Below are positions 41,334 to 48,766 of a DNA stretch of 48,766 bases, one piece after another. The notes beneath the pieces were generated by a model, which saw nothing but the letters and a program-made list of their open reading frames with translations, was not told the DNA's origin and ran no database searches. Each line of letters begins with the position of its first letter. The first letter of the stretch is position 1. The translations under genes were made by a program, and so were the position numbers. Source of the DNA: Verrucomicrobiaceae bacterium E54 (GTDB lineage Bacteria; Verrucomicrobiota; Verrucomicrobiia; Verrucomicrobiales; Akkermansiaceae); the NCBI GenBank assembly GCA_022548915.1, contig JAKZES010000042.1:1-48766 (forward strand), given 5' to 3'.

Positions 41334-44300
41334 ATGAACCCACCTGGTCTCCCCGCTCCCCAAGGTCTCTACGATCCCGCCAACGAACACGATTCCTGCG
41401 GGGTTGGCTTCCTGTGCCACCTGAAGGGAAAGCGCTCCCACGACATCGTGGCGGGCGCGCTGGAAATGTGCGTGAACATGGATCACCGGGGCGGGTGTGG
41501 CTGCGATCCGGACACCGGCGACGGGGCGGGCCTGTTCTTGCAGCTGCCCGACAAGTTCTTCCGCACCGTGACGCCGGAGCTGGGCATCGAGCTGCCGGCC
41601 GAGGGGCGGTATGCGGTGGGCTTCGTGTATTTTTCGCCGGATGCCGCCGAATGCCGCCAGCAGGTCAGGGAATACGAGGAAGTGGTGGCCGAGGCGGGCC
41701 TCGAGCTCCTGGGCTGGCGTGACGTGCCGGTGGTCAGCTCCCTGCTGGGCAAGGCCTCGGCGGAATGCGAGCCGCAGATGAAGCAGGTCTTCATCGGGCG
41801 TCCGGAGGAGATCACCGACGACCAGGATTTCGAGCGCAAGCTCTACGTGGTGCGGCGGATGACCTCCGACGTGATCCGCTACCGCGGCAAGCCCGGCGGC
41901 GAGCACTTCTACCACGCCAGCCTCTCGGCACGGACGATCGTTTACAAGGGGATGCTGACGACGGGCCAGCTCGGGGCGTATTTCCCGGACCTGACCCACC
42001 CGGACATGGAGTCGGCGATGGCGCTGGTGCACTCGCGCTTCAGCACCAACACCTTCCCGAGTTGGCCGCGGGCCCAGCCGTTCCGCTACATGTCGCACAA
42101 CGGCGAGATCAACACGATGCGCGGCAACGTGAACTGGATGCACGCCCGGGAGCAACTGCTCGGGACCGGCGTGCTGGGCGACGACCTCGAGAAGCTCCTG
42201 CCGATCATCCGCGACGACGGATCGGATTCGGCGATGTTCGACAACTGCCTCGAGTTCCTCGTGCTCTCGGGCCGCTCGCTGCCGCACGCGGTCATGATGA
42301 TGATCCCGGAGCCGTGGGAGAAGCACGAGCACATGACCCCGACCAAGAAGGCCTTCTACGAATACCACGCCTGCATGATGGAGCCGTGGGACGGCCCGGC
42401 GTCGATCGCGTTCTGCGACGGCATTTCGATCGGCGCGGTGCTCGACCGCAACGGCCTGCGTCCGTCGCGCTACTACGTGACCGAGGACGACCTGGTCATC
42501 ATGGCCTCGGAAGTCGGCGTGCTGAAGGTCGACCCGGCCACGGTGGTCAAGAAGGGCCGCCTGGAGCCCGGCCGCATGTTCCTGGTGGACACCAGCAAGG
42601 GGCGCATCGTGGACGATGCCGAGGTGAAGGAAGAGATCGCGGGCCAGAAGCCCTATGGGGATTGGCTGAAGCAGGAGCGCCTGCTGTTCGAGGACCTTCC
42701 CGCCGGGGAGCCGAAGGAGCCGGTGACCGGCGACGAGCTGCTGAAGCAGCAGCGGAGCTTCGGATACACCTTCGAGGACAAGCGTTTCATTCTCGGGCCG
42801 AGCGCGGAGACCGCCAACCAACCGCTCGGAGCGATGGGCAACGACGCCCCGCTCGCGGTGCTCTCCGACCGTCCGCAGCTGCTCTACAATTATTTTCGCC
42901 AGCTCTTCGCGCAGGTGACCAACCCCGCGATCGACCCGATCCGCGAGGAGCTGATCACGGCCAGCGTGACCTTTGTGGGGTCCGGCAAGGACCTGCTGTC
43001 TTCCGGTCCGGAAAACTGCCGGATGGTGCGGCTCGAGAGCCCGATTCTCGGGAATGCGGAATTTGCGAAGCTGCGTGATCTGAACCAGCCCGGATTCAAG
43101 GTGGTGACCCTGCCAATCCTCTACACGCCCGAGTTGCAGCAGGAGGGTCTGGCCGAGGGGCAGTTGCCCGGCCAGGCGGCGAATCCGCACCTGTTCCGGC
43201 ACCACTCGAACCAAGTGAGTGGCGAGGCGCTGCGGGAGGCGATGAACACGCTCTGCGAGCAGGCCGACCTGGCGATCCGTGACGGCGCGAACCTGCTGGT
43301 GCTTTCCGACCGGGGTGTCGATGCCGCCAAGGCGCCGATCCCGGCGCTGCTGGCGGTGGCGGGCCTGCACCACCACCTGATCCGCAGGGGAACGCGGACC
43401 CGCATCAAGATCCTGCTGGAGTCCGGCGAGCCGCGCGAGGTCCAGCACTTCGCGGTCCTGCTCGGGTACGGCGTGGACGTGATCAACCCGTGGCTGGCGA
43501 TCGACACGCTGGGCGAGATGGTGGAGTCCGGTGAGCTCGACATGACCCGCGACGAGGCCGAGCAGAAGTTTCTCAAGGCGTCGATCAAGGGCGTCGTGAA
43601 GACGATGTCGAAGATGGGCATCTCGACGGTGGCCTCCTACCGCGGGGCCCAGATTTTCGAGGCGGTCGGTTTGAACACCGACGTTATCGAGCGCTACTTC
43701 ACGCGGACCGCATCGCGGGTCGAGGGCATCGGCCTGCCGGAGATCTCGCGGGAGGTCAAGATGCGCCACGACGACGGCTTCGCGCCGCGCCAGACCGATG
43801 ACAAGGAGCTCGATCCGGGCGGTCTCTACCAGTGGCGTGCGGGCGGCGAGGGCCACCTCTTCAGCCCGGAGTCGATCCACCTGATGCAGGTGGCGACGCG
43901 CAACGGCGACTACGGCGTCTTCCGCCAGTATTCGAAGCTCATCGACGAGCAGTCGAAGCAGTTCTACACGCTGCGCGGCCTGATGGAATTCAAGGTCGAC
44001 GAGAGCAAGGCGATCCCGCTCGAGGAGGTCGAGCCGGTGGAGGACATCGTGCGGCGCTTCAAGACCGGCGCGATGTCCTACGGGTCGATCTCGAAGGAGG
44101 CCCATGAGGCGCTGGCGGTGGCGATGAACCGCCTCGGCGGCCGGAGCAACACCGGCGAGGGCGGCGAGGATCCGGAGCGCTTCACCTGGACCAACGAGCA
44201 GGGCGACTCGAAGAAAAGCAAGATCAAGCAGGTGGCGAGCGGGCGCTTCGGCGTGACGAGCCACTACCTCGTGAACTCCGAGGAGATCCAGATCAAGATC

Positions 44301-46013
44301 GCGCAGGGGGCGAAGCCCGGCGAGGGCGGCGAGCTGCCCGGTCACAAGGTGCTGCCGCAGATCGCGAAGGTGCGCGGGACGACCCCGGGGGTCGGCCTGA
44401 TCTCACCGCCGCCGCACCACGACATCTACTCGATCGAGGACCTCGCGGAGCTGATCCACGACCTCAAGAACTCGAACGTCCACGCGCGGATCAACGTGAA
44501 GCTCGTCTCCGAGGTCGGGGTGGGCACGATCGCCGCCGGGGTGGCGAAGGCGAAGGCGGACGTGATCCTGATTTCCGGCCACGACGGCGGCACCGGGGCC
44601 AGCCCGCGGTCGTCGATCCAGCACGCCGGGTGCCCTTGGGAGCTCGGCCTGGCCGAGACGAACCAGACGCTCCTGCTCAACGACCTGCGCAGCCGCGTGG
44701 TGCTGGAAACCGACGGCCAGCTCAAGACCGGCCGGGACGTGGTGGTGGCGGCCCTGCTCGGGGCGGAGGAATTCGGTTTCGCGACCGCGCCGCTGGTGGC
44801 GCTCGGCTGCCTGATGATGCGGGTGTGCCACAAGAACACCTGTCCGGTGGGCATCGCGACGCAGGACGAGCGGCTCCGCGCCAAGTTCAACGGAGCGGTG
44901 GAGAACGTGGTGCACTTCATGCGATTCGTGGCCGAGGAGGTGCGCGAGATCATGGCCAGCCTCGGGTTCCGGACGATCGACGAGATGGTCGGTCGCAGCG
45001 ACCGGCTCGAGATGCGCCGGGCGGTCGAGCACTGGAAGGCGAAGGGCCTCGACTACTCGAAGACGCTCTACCGTCCGGACATGGGCCCCGAGGTCGGCAC
45101 CTTCTGCCAGCAGGCGCAGGACCACCTGCTCGACCGGGCACTCGACAACACGACGCTGCTGGAGCTTTGCAAGCCCGCCATCGAGAAGGGCGAGCCGGTC
45201 AGGGCCGAGCTGCCGATCATCAACACCAACCGGGTGGTGGGCACCATCACCGGGGCCGAGATTTCGCGCCGCCACGGCGCGGAGGGCCTGCCGGACGGGA
45301 CGATCCACCTGAAGTTCACCGGCAGTGCCGGCCAGTCGCTGGCGGCGTTCTGCCCGAAGGGCATGACCTTCGAGCTCGAGGGCGACGCCAACGACTACGT
45401 CGGCAAGGGGCTCTGCGGGGCGAAGATCGTCGTCTATCCGCCGAGGAACTCGCACGCGTCGTTCGTCGCGGACCGGAACATCATCATCGGCAACGTGGCG
45501 TTCTACGGCGCGACCTCCGGCGAGGCGTTCATCGCCGGCGTGGCCGGCGAGCGGTTCTGCGTGCGGAACTCCGGCGTCCACGCCGTGATCGAGGGCATCG
45601 GCGACCACGGCGCGGAGTACATGACGGGCGGGTCGATCACCTGCCTCGGCGGCACCGGACGCAACTTCGGCGCCGGCATGAGCGGCGGGGTGGCCTACAT
45701 CTTCAACGAGAACGGCGACTTCGAGTCGAAGCTCAACCGTGCGATGGTGAACCTCTATCCGATGATCGAGTGCCGCGACGTCGAGATCGCCGAGCTGAAA
45801 AACCGAATCGAACGCCACGTCGAGCTGACCGGCAGCGCGAAGGGCCGGGCGATCCTGGACGACTGGGACTCCAGCCTGGAGAAATTCCTGAAGGTGATGC
45901 CGGCCGACTACGAGCGCGTGCTCAACGCGCTGGAGCGGGCCCGCGAGAGCGGCCTCGAGGGGGACGACGCAATCCTCGCGGCCTTCGAAGAAAACGCCAA
46001 GGTCGGCCACTAA
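41334..46013 (+). CDS. gltB: Glutamate synthase (NADPH), large subunit
   Basis: The 1559-residue product transfers the glutamine amide nitrogen to 2-oxoglutarate. It begins with a ~21-residue propeptide, after which Cys22 ([16 protein letters not shown]) becomes the N-terminal nucleophile of the class II amidotransferase domain (to ~430). The central domain, the FMN-binding synthase barrel (about 850-1240, with [18 protein letters not shown]) and the C-terminal right-handed helix ([20 protein letters not shown]) follow in order. The 3Fe-4S cluster cysteines are 1159, 1165 and 1170 ([12 protein letters not shown]). Full length and apparently intact. It is followed after 50 bp by gltD, so the two form an operon. 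Confidence 0.97.
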   Translation: MNPPGLPAPQGLYDPANEHDSCGVGFLCHLKGKRSHDIVAGALEMCVNMDHRGGCGCDPDTGDGAGLFLQLPDKFFRTVTPELGIELPAEGRYAVGFVYFSPDAAECRQQVREYEEVVAEAGLELLGWRDVPVVSSLLGKASAECEPQMKQVFIGRPEEITDDQDFERKLYVVRRMTSDVIRYRGKPGGEHFYHASLSARTIVYKGMLTTGQLGAYFPDLTHPDMESAMALVHSRFSTNTFPSWPRAQPFRYMSHNGEINTMRGNVNWMHAREQLLGTGVLGDDLEKLLPIIRDDGSDSAMFDNCLEFLVLSGRSLPHAVMMMIPEPWEKHEHMTPTKKAFYEYHACMMEPWDGPASIAFCDGISIGAVLDRNGLRPSRYYVTEDDLVIMASEVGVLKVDPATVVKKGRLEPGRMFLVDTSKGRIVDDAEVKEEIAGQKPYGDWLKQERLLFEDLPAGEPKEPVTGDELLKQQRSFGYTFEDKRFILGPSAETANQPLGAMGNDAPLAVLSDRPQLLYNYFRQLFAQVTNPAIDPIREELITASVTFVGSGKDLLSSGPENCRMVRLESPILGNAEFAKLRDLNQPGFKVVTLPILYTPELQQEGLAEGQLPGQAANPHLFRHHSNQVSGEALREAMNTLCEQADLAIRDGANLLVLSDRGVDAAKAPIPALLAVAGLHHHLIRRGTRTRIKILLESGEPREVQHFAVLLGYGVDVINPWLAIDTLGEMVESGELDMTRDEAEQKFLKASIKGVVKTMSKMGISTVASYRGAQIFEAVGLNTDVIERYFTRTASRVEGIGLPEISREVKMRHDDGFAPRQTDDKELDPGGLYQWRAGGEGHLFSPESIHLMQVATRNGDYGVFRQYSKLIDEQSKQFYTLRGLMEFKVDESKAIPLEEVEPVEDIVRRFKTGAMSYGSISKEAHEALAVAMNRLGGRSNTGEGGEDPERFTWTNEQGDSKKSKIKQVASGRFGVTSHYLVNSEEIQIKIAQGAKPGEGGELPGHKVLPQIAKVRGTTPGVGLISPPPHHDIYSIEDLAELIHDLKNSNVHARINVKLVSEVGVGTIAAGVAKAKADVILISGHDGGTGASPRSSIQHAGCPWELGLAETNQTLLLNDLRSRVVLETDGQLKTGRDVVVAALLGAEEFGFATAPLVALGCLMMRVCHKNTCPVGIATQDERLRAKFNGAVENVVHFMRFVAEEVREIMASLGFRTIDEMVGRSDRLEMRRAVEHWKAKGLDYSKTLYRPDMGPEVGTFCQQAQDHLLDRALDNTTLLELCKPAIEKGEPVRAELPIINTNRVVGTITGAEISRRHGAEGLPDGTIHLKFTGSAGQSLAAFCPKGMTFELEGDANDYVGKGLCGAKIVVYPPRNSHASFVADRNIIIGNVAFYGATSGEAFIAGVAGERFCVRNSGVHAVIEGIGDHGAEYMTGGSITCLGGTGRNFGAGMSGGVAYIFNENGDFESKLNRAMVNLYPMIECRDVEIAELKNRIERHVELTGSAKGRAILDDWDSSLEKFLKVMPADYERVLNALERARESGLEGDDAILAAFEENAKVGH

Positions 46014-46063
46014 CATCCACATCCATCACCGGGCGTCGGCGGCGCCACCACCATTTACAGATC

Positions 46064-47560
46064 ATGGGCAAACCCACCGGATTCCTCGAAGTCGAACGCA
46101 CGACCATTCCCAACCGTCCCCCGCTGGAGCGGTTGAAGGACTGGCGCGAAATCCACGCCGACCGCGACGACGCGGCGGTCTCGAAGCAGGCCTCGCGCTG
46201 CATGGACTGCGGCACGCCGTATTGCCACACGGGCATCACGCTGGCCGGCGCGGCGAGCGGGTGCCCGATCAACAACCTGATCCCGGAATGGAACGACCTC
46301 GTTTACCGCGGCCGGTGGAAGGAGGCCCTGATGCGCCTGCGGAAGACAAACAACTTTCCGGAGTTCACCGGCCGGGTCTGTCCGGCACCGTGCGAGGGAT
46401 CGTGCGTGCTGGGATCGATCGAGCCGCCGGTGACGATCAAGGACATCGAGTGCTCGATCATCGACCGCGGCTGGGAGGAAGGCTGGATGACCCCTCACGC
46501 TCCGGCCGAGCGGACCGGCAGGTCGGTGGCGGTCGTCGGATCCGGACCGGCCGGGCTGTCCTGCGCCGACCAGCTCAACCAGGTGGGGCATTCGGTGACG
46601 GTCTTCGAGCGCGCCGACCGGCCCGGGGGACTGCTGATGTACGGCATTCCTAACATGAAGCTGGACAAGCGCGAGGTCGTCGAGCGGCGGATCGGGCTGA
46701 TGGAGCAGGAGGGAGTCGTCTTCAAGTGCGGCGTCGCGATCGGCCGGGACGAGCATTGGACGGTCGAGCGCCTGCGCGAGGAGTTCGATGCGGTCGTGCT
46801 CTGCTGCGGAGCGACGCTGCCGCGGGACCTGCCGATCGACGGACGCGACGCCGACGGCGTGCACTTCGCGATGGAATTCCTCACCGGGAACACGCAGCAC
46901 CTGCTGGACACGAACGACGACGGCACGAAGCCGGAGCTCAATGCGGCCGGCAAGAACGTCGTGGTGATCGGCGGTGGCGACACCGGGACCGACTGCGTCG
47001 GCACCTCGCTGCGCCACGGGTGCAAGAACGTGGTGCAGCTCGAGATCCTGCCGCGTCCGGCGGATGAACGTCAGCCGAACAACCCGTGGCCCGAGTGGCC
47101 GCGGATTTACAAGATGGACTACGGCCAGGAGGAGGCGGCCGCGGTGCAGGGCACCGATCCGCGCGAGTACCTGGTGATGACCAAGCAGTTTCTCAAGGAT
47201 GCGGACGGCAAGCTCACCGGTCTGGAGATCGTGAACATCGAATGGTCGAAGGGCGAGGACGGGCGGATGACGCCCGTCGAGCAGGAAGGCACGCTGCGGG
47301 TCATCCCCTGCGAGCTGGCGCTGCTGGCGATGGGTTTCCTCGGGCCGGAGCAGGAGATCGTCGAGAAGTTCGCCCTCGAGACCGACGCGCGGAGCAACGT
47401 GAAGGCCGAGCACGAGCGCTACACGACGAACGTCGAGGGCGTCTTCGCGGCGGGTGACATGCGGCGCGGGCAGTCGCTCGTGGTGTGGGCGATCAACGAG
47501 GGCCGCGGCGCGGCCCGCGAGTGCGACCGCTTCCTGATGGGTGCGACGACCTTGAAGTAG
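46064..47560 (+). CDS. gltD: Glutamate synthase (NADPH), small subunit
   Basis: The 498-residue product takes electrons from NAD(P)H through FAD to the large subunit. Its N-terminal domain carries the two cysteine clusters for 4Fe-4S centres (Cys46, Cys49, Cys54 in [11 protein letters not shown] with Cys67; Cys106, Cys110, Cys114 in [10 protein letters not shown]). [18 protein letters not shown] is the FAD Rossmann motif, [16 protein letters not shown] the NAD(P)H one, and [19 protein letters not shown] the C-terminal FAD signature. The start [13 protein letters not shown] at 46064 is the family start. No gltB overlap. A long frame upstream of this ATG is antisense-free read-through of gltB in another frame, not a fusion. 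Confidence 0.96.
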   Translation: MGKPTGFLEVERTTIPNRPPLERLKDWREIHADRDDAAVSKQASRCMDCGTPYCHTGITLAGAASGCPINNLIPEWNDLVYRGRWKEALMRLRKTNNFPEFTGRVCPAPCEGSCVLGSIEPPVTIKDIECSIIDRGWEEGWMTPHAPAERTGRSVAVVGSGPAGLSCADQLNQVGHSVTVFERADRPGGLLMYGIPNMKLDKREVVERRIGLMEQEGVVFKCGVAIGRDEHWTVERLREEFDAVVLCCGATLPRDLPIDGRDADGVHFAMEFLTGNTQHLLDTNDDGTKPELNAAGKNVVVIGGGDTGTDCVGTSLRHGCKNVVQLEILPRPADERQPNNPWPEWPRIYKMDYGQEEAAAVQGTDPREYLVMTKQFLKDADGKLTGLEIVNIEWSKGEDGRMTPVEQEGTLRVIPCELALLAMGFLGPEQEIVEKFALETDARSNVKAEHERYTTNVEGVFAAGDMRRGQSLVVWAINEGRGAARECDRFLMGATTLK

Positions 47561-47569
47561 GAGGGAACT

Positions 47570-47632
47570 CGGGACGGGCGACAGGTGGGCGATGAGTTCG
47601 TCCTCGGGCTCGGCGATCACGGGATGTTTCAT
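47570..47632 (-). pseudogene. Possible 5' remnant of an unidentified gene
   Basis: On the minus strand a GGGAGG ribosome-binding site stands six bases before ATG 47632, and the frame reads [20 protein letters not shown] before running into the antisense of gltD. A good start signal with only ~24 own codons suggests a truncated gene. I cannot identify it, and chance is possible. Confidence 0.3.
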
Positions 47633-47781
47633 GTAGCCACCTCCCGGCACTTCACTTCAGGTCCGGACGCTTCCCAACCGCTCGGGGTTCGCCCGTGGGG
47701 AACCGGCATGTTTGGATCTCAAGAGTCGGCTCAAGTCCCTGGTGACCAGCAGGTGAGTCGACGGCAGCGTTTTCGGTTGGA

Positions 47782-47809
47782 TTGACACCATCTGCTGCTC
47801 CGGTATGCT
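47782..47809 (+). promoter_or_regulatory. Promoter of the Phd/PIN toxin-antitoxin operon
   Basis: A perfect TTGACA (47782-47787) and TATGCT (47804-47809) are spaced by 16 bases. Transcription would begin near 47816, placing the antitoxin start at ATG 47834 rather than at the earlier GTG/ATG codons (47810, 47813). The leader is A-rich with no Shine-Dalgarno sequence. Confidence 0.6.
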
Positions 47810-47833
47810 GTGATGAAACAAAACATCACAATC

Positions 47834-48088
47834 ATGCAAACGCTCACGGTCAGGGATTTGCGCTACGACTTCGCCAAGGTCGAGGCCTGGTTGGCGGACG
47901 GCCAGGAGATCGAGATCACCAAGCACGGCAAGCCGGTGGCGTTACTCTCGCCGCCGCGTTCCGGCAGAGGGCCGCAGTTCGATGTTGAGGCGCACAAGCG
48001 GTGGATGAAGGAGACCTGGGGTGATCGCGTGTTTTCGGCGGAGGAGGTCCGGGAAATGCGCGAAGCCGAACTCGGAGACTTCAGTTGA
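47834..48088 (+). CDS. Phd/YefM-type antitoxin
   Basis: The 84-residue product begins MQTLTVRDLRYDFAKVEAWL, followed by GQEIEITKHGKPVALLSPP, the classic Phd/YefM N-terminal DNA-binding fold (usually ..K/R.G.PVA.L). The C-terminal half (WMKETWGDRVFSAEEVREMR) is the flexible toxin-binding part. It represses its own operon in known family members. The start is set by the promoter at 47782-47809. It overlaps the toxin gene by four bases (TTGA). Confidence 0.85.
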   Translation: MQTLTVRDLRYDFAKVEAWLADGQEIEITKHGKPVALLSPPRSGRGPQFDVEAHKRWMKETWGDRVFSAEEVREMREAELGDFS

Positions 48089-48549
48089 AGGCCTACCCCG
48101 ACACTTCGTTTCTCTGCTCGCTCTACCGGCGGCAGGATCAATCGGAGGAGGCGCTCGCCTACCGAAAGCGGATGACCGAGCCCCTGCACGTCACCCGCCT
48201 GTTGCTGTGGGAATTCCGGCAAGGGGCGCGCTTCCAAGCTTTCCGGCACTCCCACAACCGTCAGATGGGCTATCCGCTCACTGAGGCGGAGAAGATGATC
48301 GCCAAGATCTCCGAGCATCTTGAAGCCGGGATCATCCGGATGGTGAACTGCGATCTCACCGACATCCTCATCACCGCCGAGCACTTGTCGAAGACTCGCA
48401 CCCACTCCGGCGGCCACCGCAGTCTTGACATCCTTCACGTCGCCACCGCCTTGGTGCTGGGCGCAGAAGAGTTTCTCAGCTTCGACGCCAACCAGTGCGC
48501 CCTGGCCCAGGCCGAGGGACTTGCGACGCCGCTGGCCGCAGCCGGGTGA
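48085..48549 (+). CDS. PIN-domain ribonuclease toxin
   Basis: The 154-residue product starts with a TTG codon that overlaps the antitoxin stop. The PIN acidic residues are Asp6 (AYPDTSFLCSLY), Glu43 (LLLWEFRQGAR), Asp115 (HRSLDILHVATAL) and Asp134 (EFLSFDANQCALA). The DILHVATA and FLSFDANQ phrases are typical of VapC-like toxins paired with Phd antitoxins. No damage to the frame is seen, so it is probably active. It belongs to a different branch from the toxin at 28671-29084. Confidence 0.88.
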   Translation: MKAYPDTSFLCSLYRRQDQSEEALAYRKRMTEPLHVTRLLLWEFRQGARFQAFRHSHNRQMGYPLTEAEKMIAKISEHLEAGIIRMVNCDLTDILITAEHLSKTRTHSGGHRSLDILHVATALVLGAEEFLSFDANQCALAQAEGLATPLAAAG

Positions 48550-48560
48550 GGGGAAATGCC

Positions 48561-48672
48561 ATGCAGGGCAGCGCCAATCATGAACCCGCTGCGGCCATCG
48601 ACCACCGCAGCCCGGCGGAGGAGAAGGTGGCGCTCTTCCGGTCGCTGTTTCGCGGCCGGGAGGATGTTTATC
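48561..48672 (+). pseudogene. 5' fragment of a TOTE-conflict-system primase/helicase gene, interrupted
   Basis: From ATG 48561 the frame reads to SPAEEKVALFRSLFRGREDV then YP. The phrase E-K-x-A-L-F-R-S-L-F-R-G-R-x-D-V-Y is a signature I associate with the archaeo-eukaryotic primase domain of TOTE conflict system proteins, large multi-domain helicase/nuclease proteins thought to act against invasive elements. After codon ~37 the resemblance stops abruptly and composition turns AT-rich, consistent with insertion of the element that begins at about 48673. The rest of the gene would lie beyond the window. The identification rests on one short motif. Confidence 0.6.
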
Positions 48673-48766
48673 CCGGATTTCTCATACCGAGAATTGAGGG
48701 CGGTTGGAGTTTTGGTGTAAGTTGTTGGTGTTCAAATCAATGACTCACACACAAAACCCAACCGCC
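48673..48766 (+). mobile_element. Left end of an insertion sequence, truncated by window edge
   Basis: The sequence from about 48673 is AT-richer than anything upstream and breaks a conserved protein frame. It contains a non-coding end of ~67 bases and then an ATG (48740) reading MTHTQNPTA to the window end, as expected for a transposase start. The family cannot be named from so little, and the exact left boundary is uncertain by a few bases. Confidence 0.55.
48740..48766 (+). CDS. Probable transposase, first nine codons only
   Basis: ATG 48740 opens a frame (MTHTQNPTA) that runs off the window. It is placed inside the presumed insertion sequence, about 67 bases from its left end. Nothing more can be said from the sequence available. 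Confidence 0.35.

Noticed and set aside
41322-44345. 1007-codon minus-strand frame opposite gltB
   Set aside because: gltB is intact with all family motifs; the antisense frame is His/Leu/Val-rich without recognisable features.
44630-46063. Frame running through gltB into gltD, suggesting a fused protein
   Set aside because: The upstream part is an out-of-frame reading of gltB. gltD has its own family-typical ATG at 46064.

Overview
The window is a high-GC bacterial chromosome segment, most likely from a Verrucomicrobiota member (Verrucomicrobiaceae-like, such as the Luteolibacter/Haloferula group). This rests on gene content, not a search: a HzsA-related cytochrome-domain protein, an ECF sigma factor with a fused membrane-anchored C-terminal extension, a DUF1080 protein, a DUF6288-like PDZ/HEAT protein, a secreted sulfatase and a secreted beta-helix protein are typical of the PVC group. 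There are no rRNA or tRNA genes and no CRISPR array that I can see.

Layout. 1-93 is the 3' end (domains V and VI) of a group II intron. 99-5713 is a minus-strand block of a lactonase-fold protein, a sigma factor and a HzsA-related protein; the sigma factor is an insertion flanked by 188-bp direct repeats. 6.1-17.0 kb holds secreted and membrane proteins (glycoside hydrolase, beta-helix protein, DUF6288-like protein, OPT transporter, Old Yellow Enzyme, DUF1080 protein, polytopic membrane protein). 17.4-26.9 kb is mixed housekeeping: cytochrome b562-like protein, DNA polymerase IV, NUDIX hydrolase, M3 peptidase, guanylate kinase, CoaC, a PAS-SpoIIE phosphatase, a lipoprotein, and an HxlR regulator with pyroglutamyl peptidase. 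26.9-30.2 kb has a sulfatase, a ribbon-helix-helix/PIN toxin-antitoxin pair and rlmN.

30.2-41.0 kb is the most accessory-looking part: a type II restriction-modification pair, a large pRiA4b-ORF3-type protein, a helicase-C-terminal-like protein without a motor, and two SF1 helicases whose genes overlap by one base. 41.3-47.6 kb encodes both subunits of glutamate synthase. The right end (47.8-48.77 kb) has a Phd/PIN toxin-antitoxin pair, the first ~37 codons of what looks like a TOTE-conflict-system primase gene, and the edge of an insertion sequence that appears to have interrupted it.

The strongest observation is that two unrelated cargoes, the sigma factor gene and the restriction-modification operon, each sit between direct copies of neighbouring gene ends: the lactonase start plus HzsA-like gene end (188 bp, about 80% identical by eye) and the start of rlmN (55 bp, 50 matches). 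Both fit insertion with long target duplication, a mode described for restriction-modification genes. Several short inverted-repeat elements (107, 95 and 95 bp) without genes are also present. The second candidate for something undescribed is the coupled SF1 helicase pair close to the restriction-modification system.
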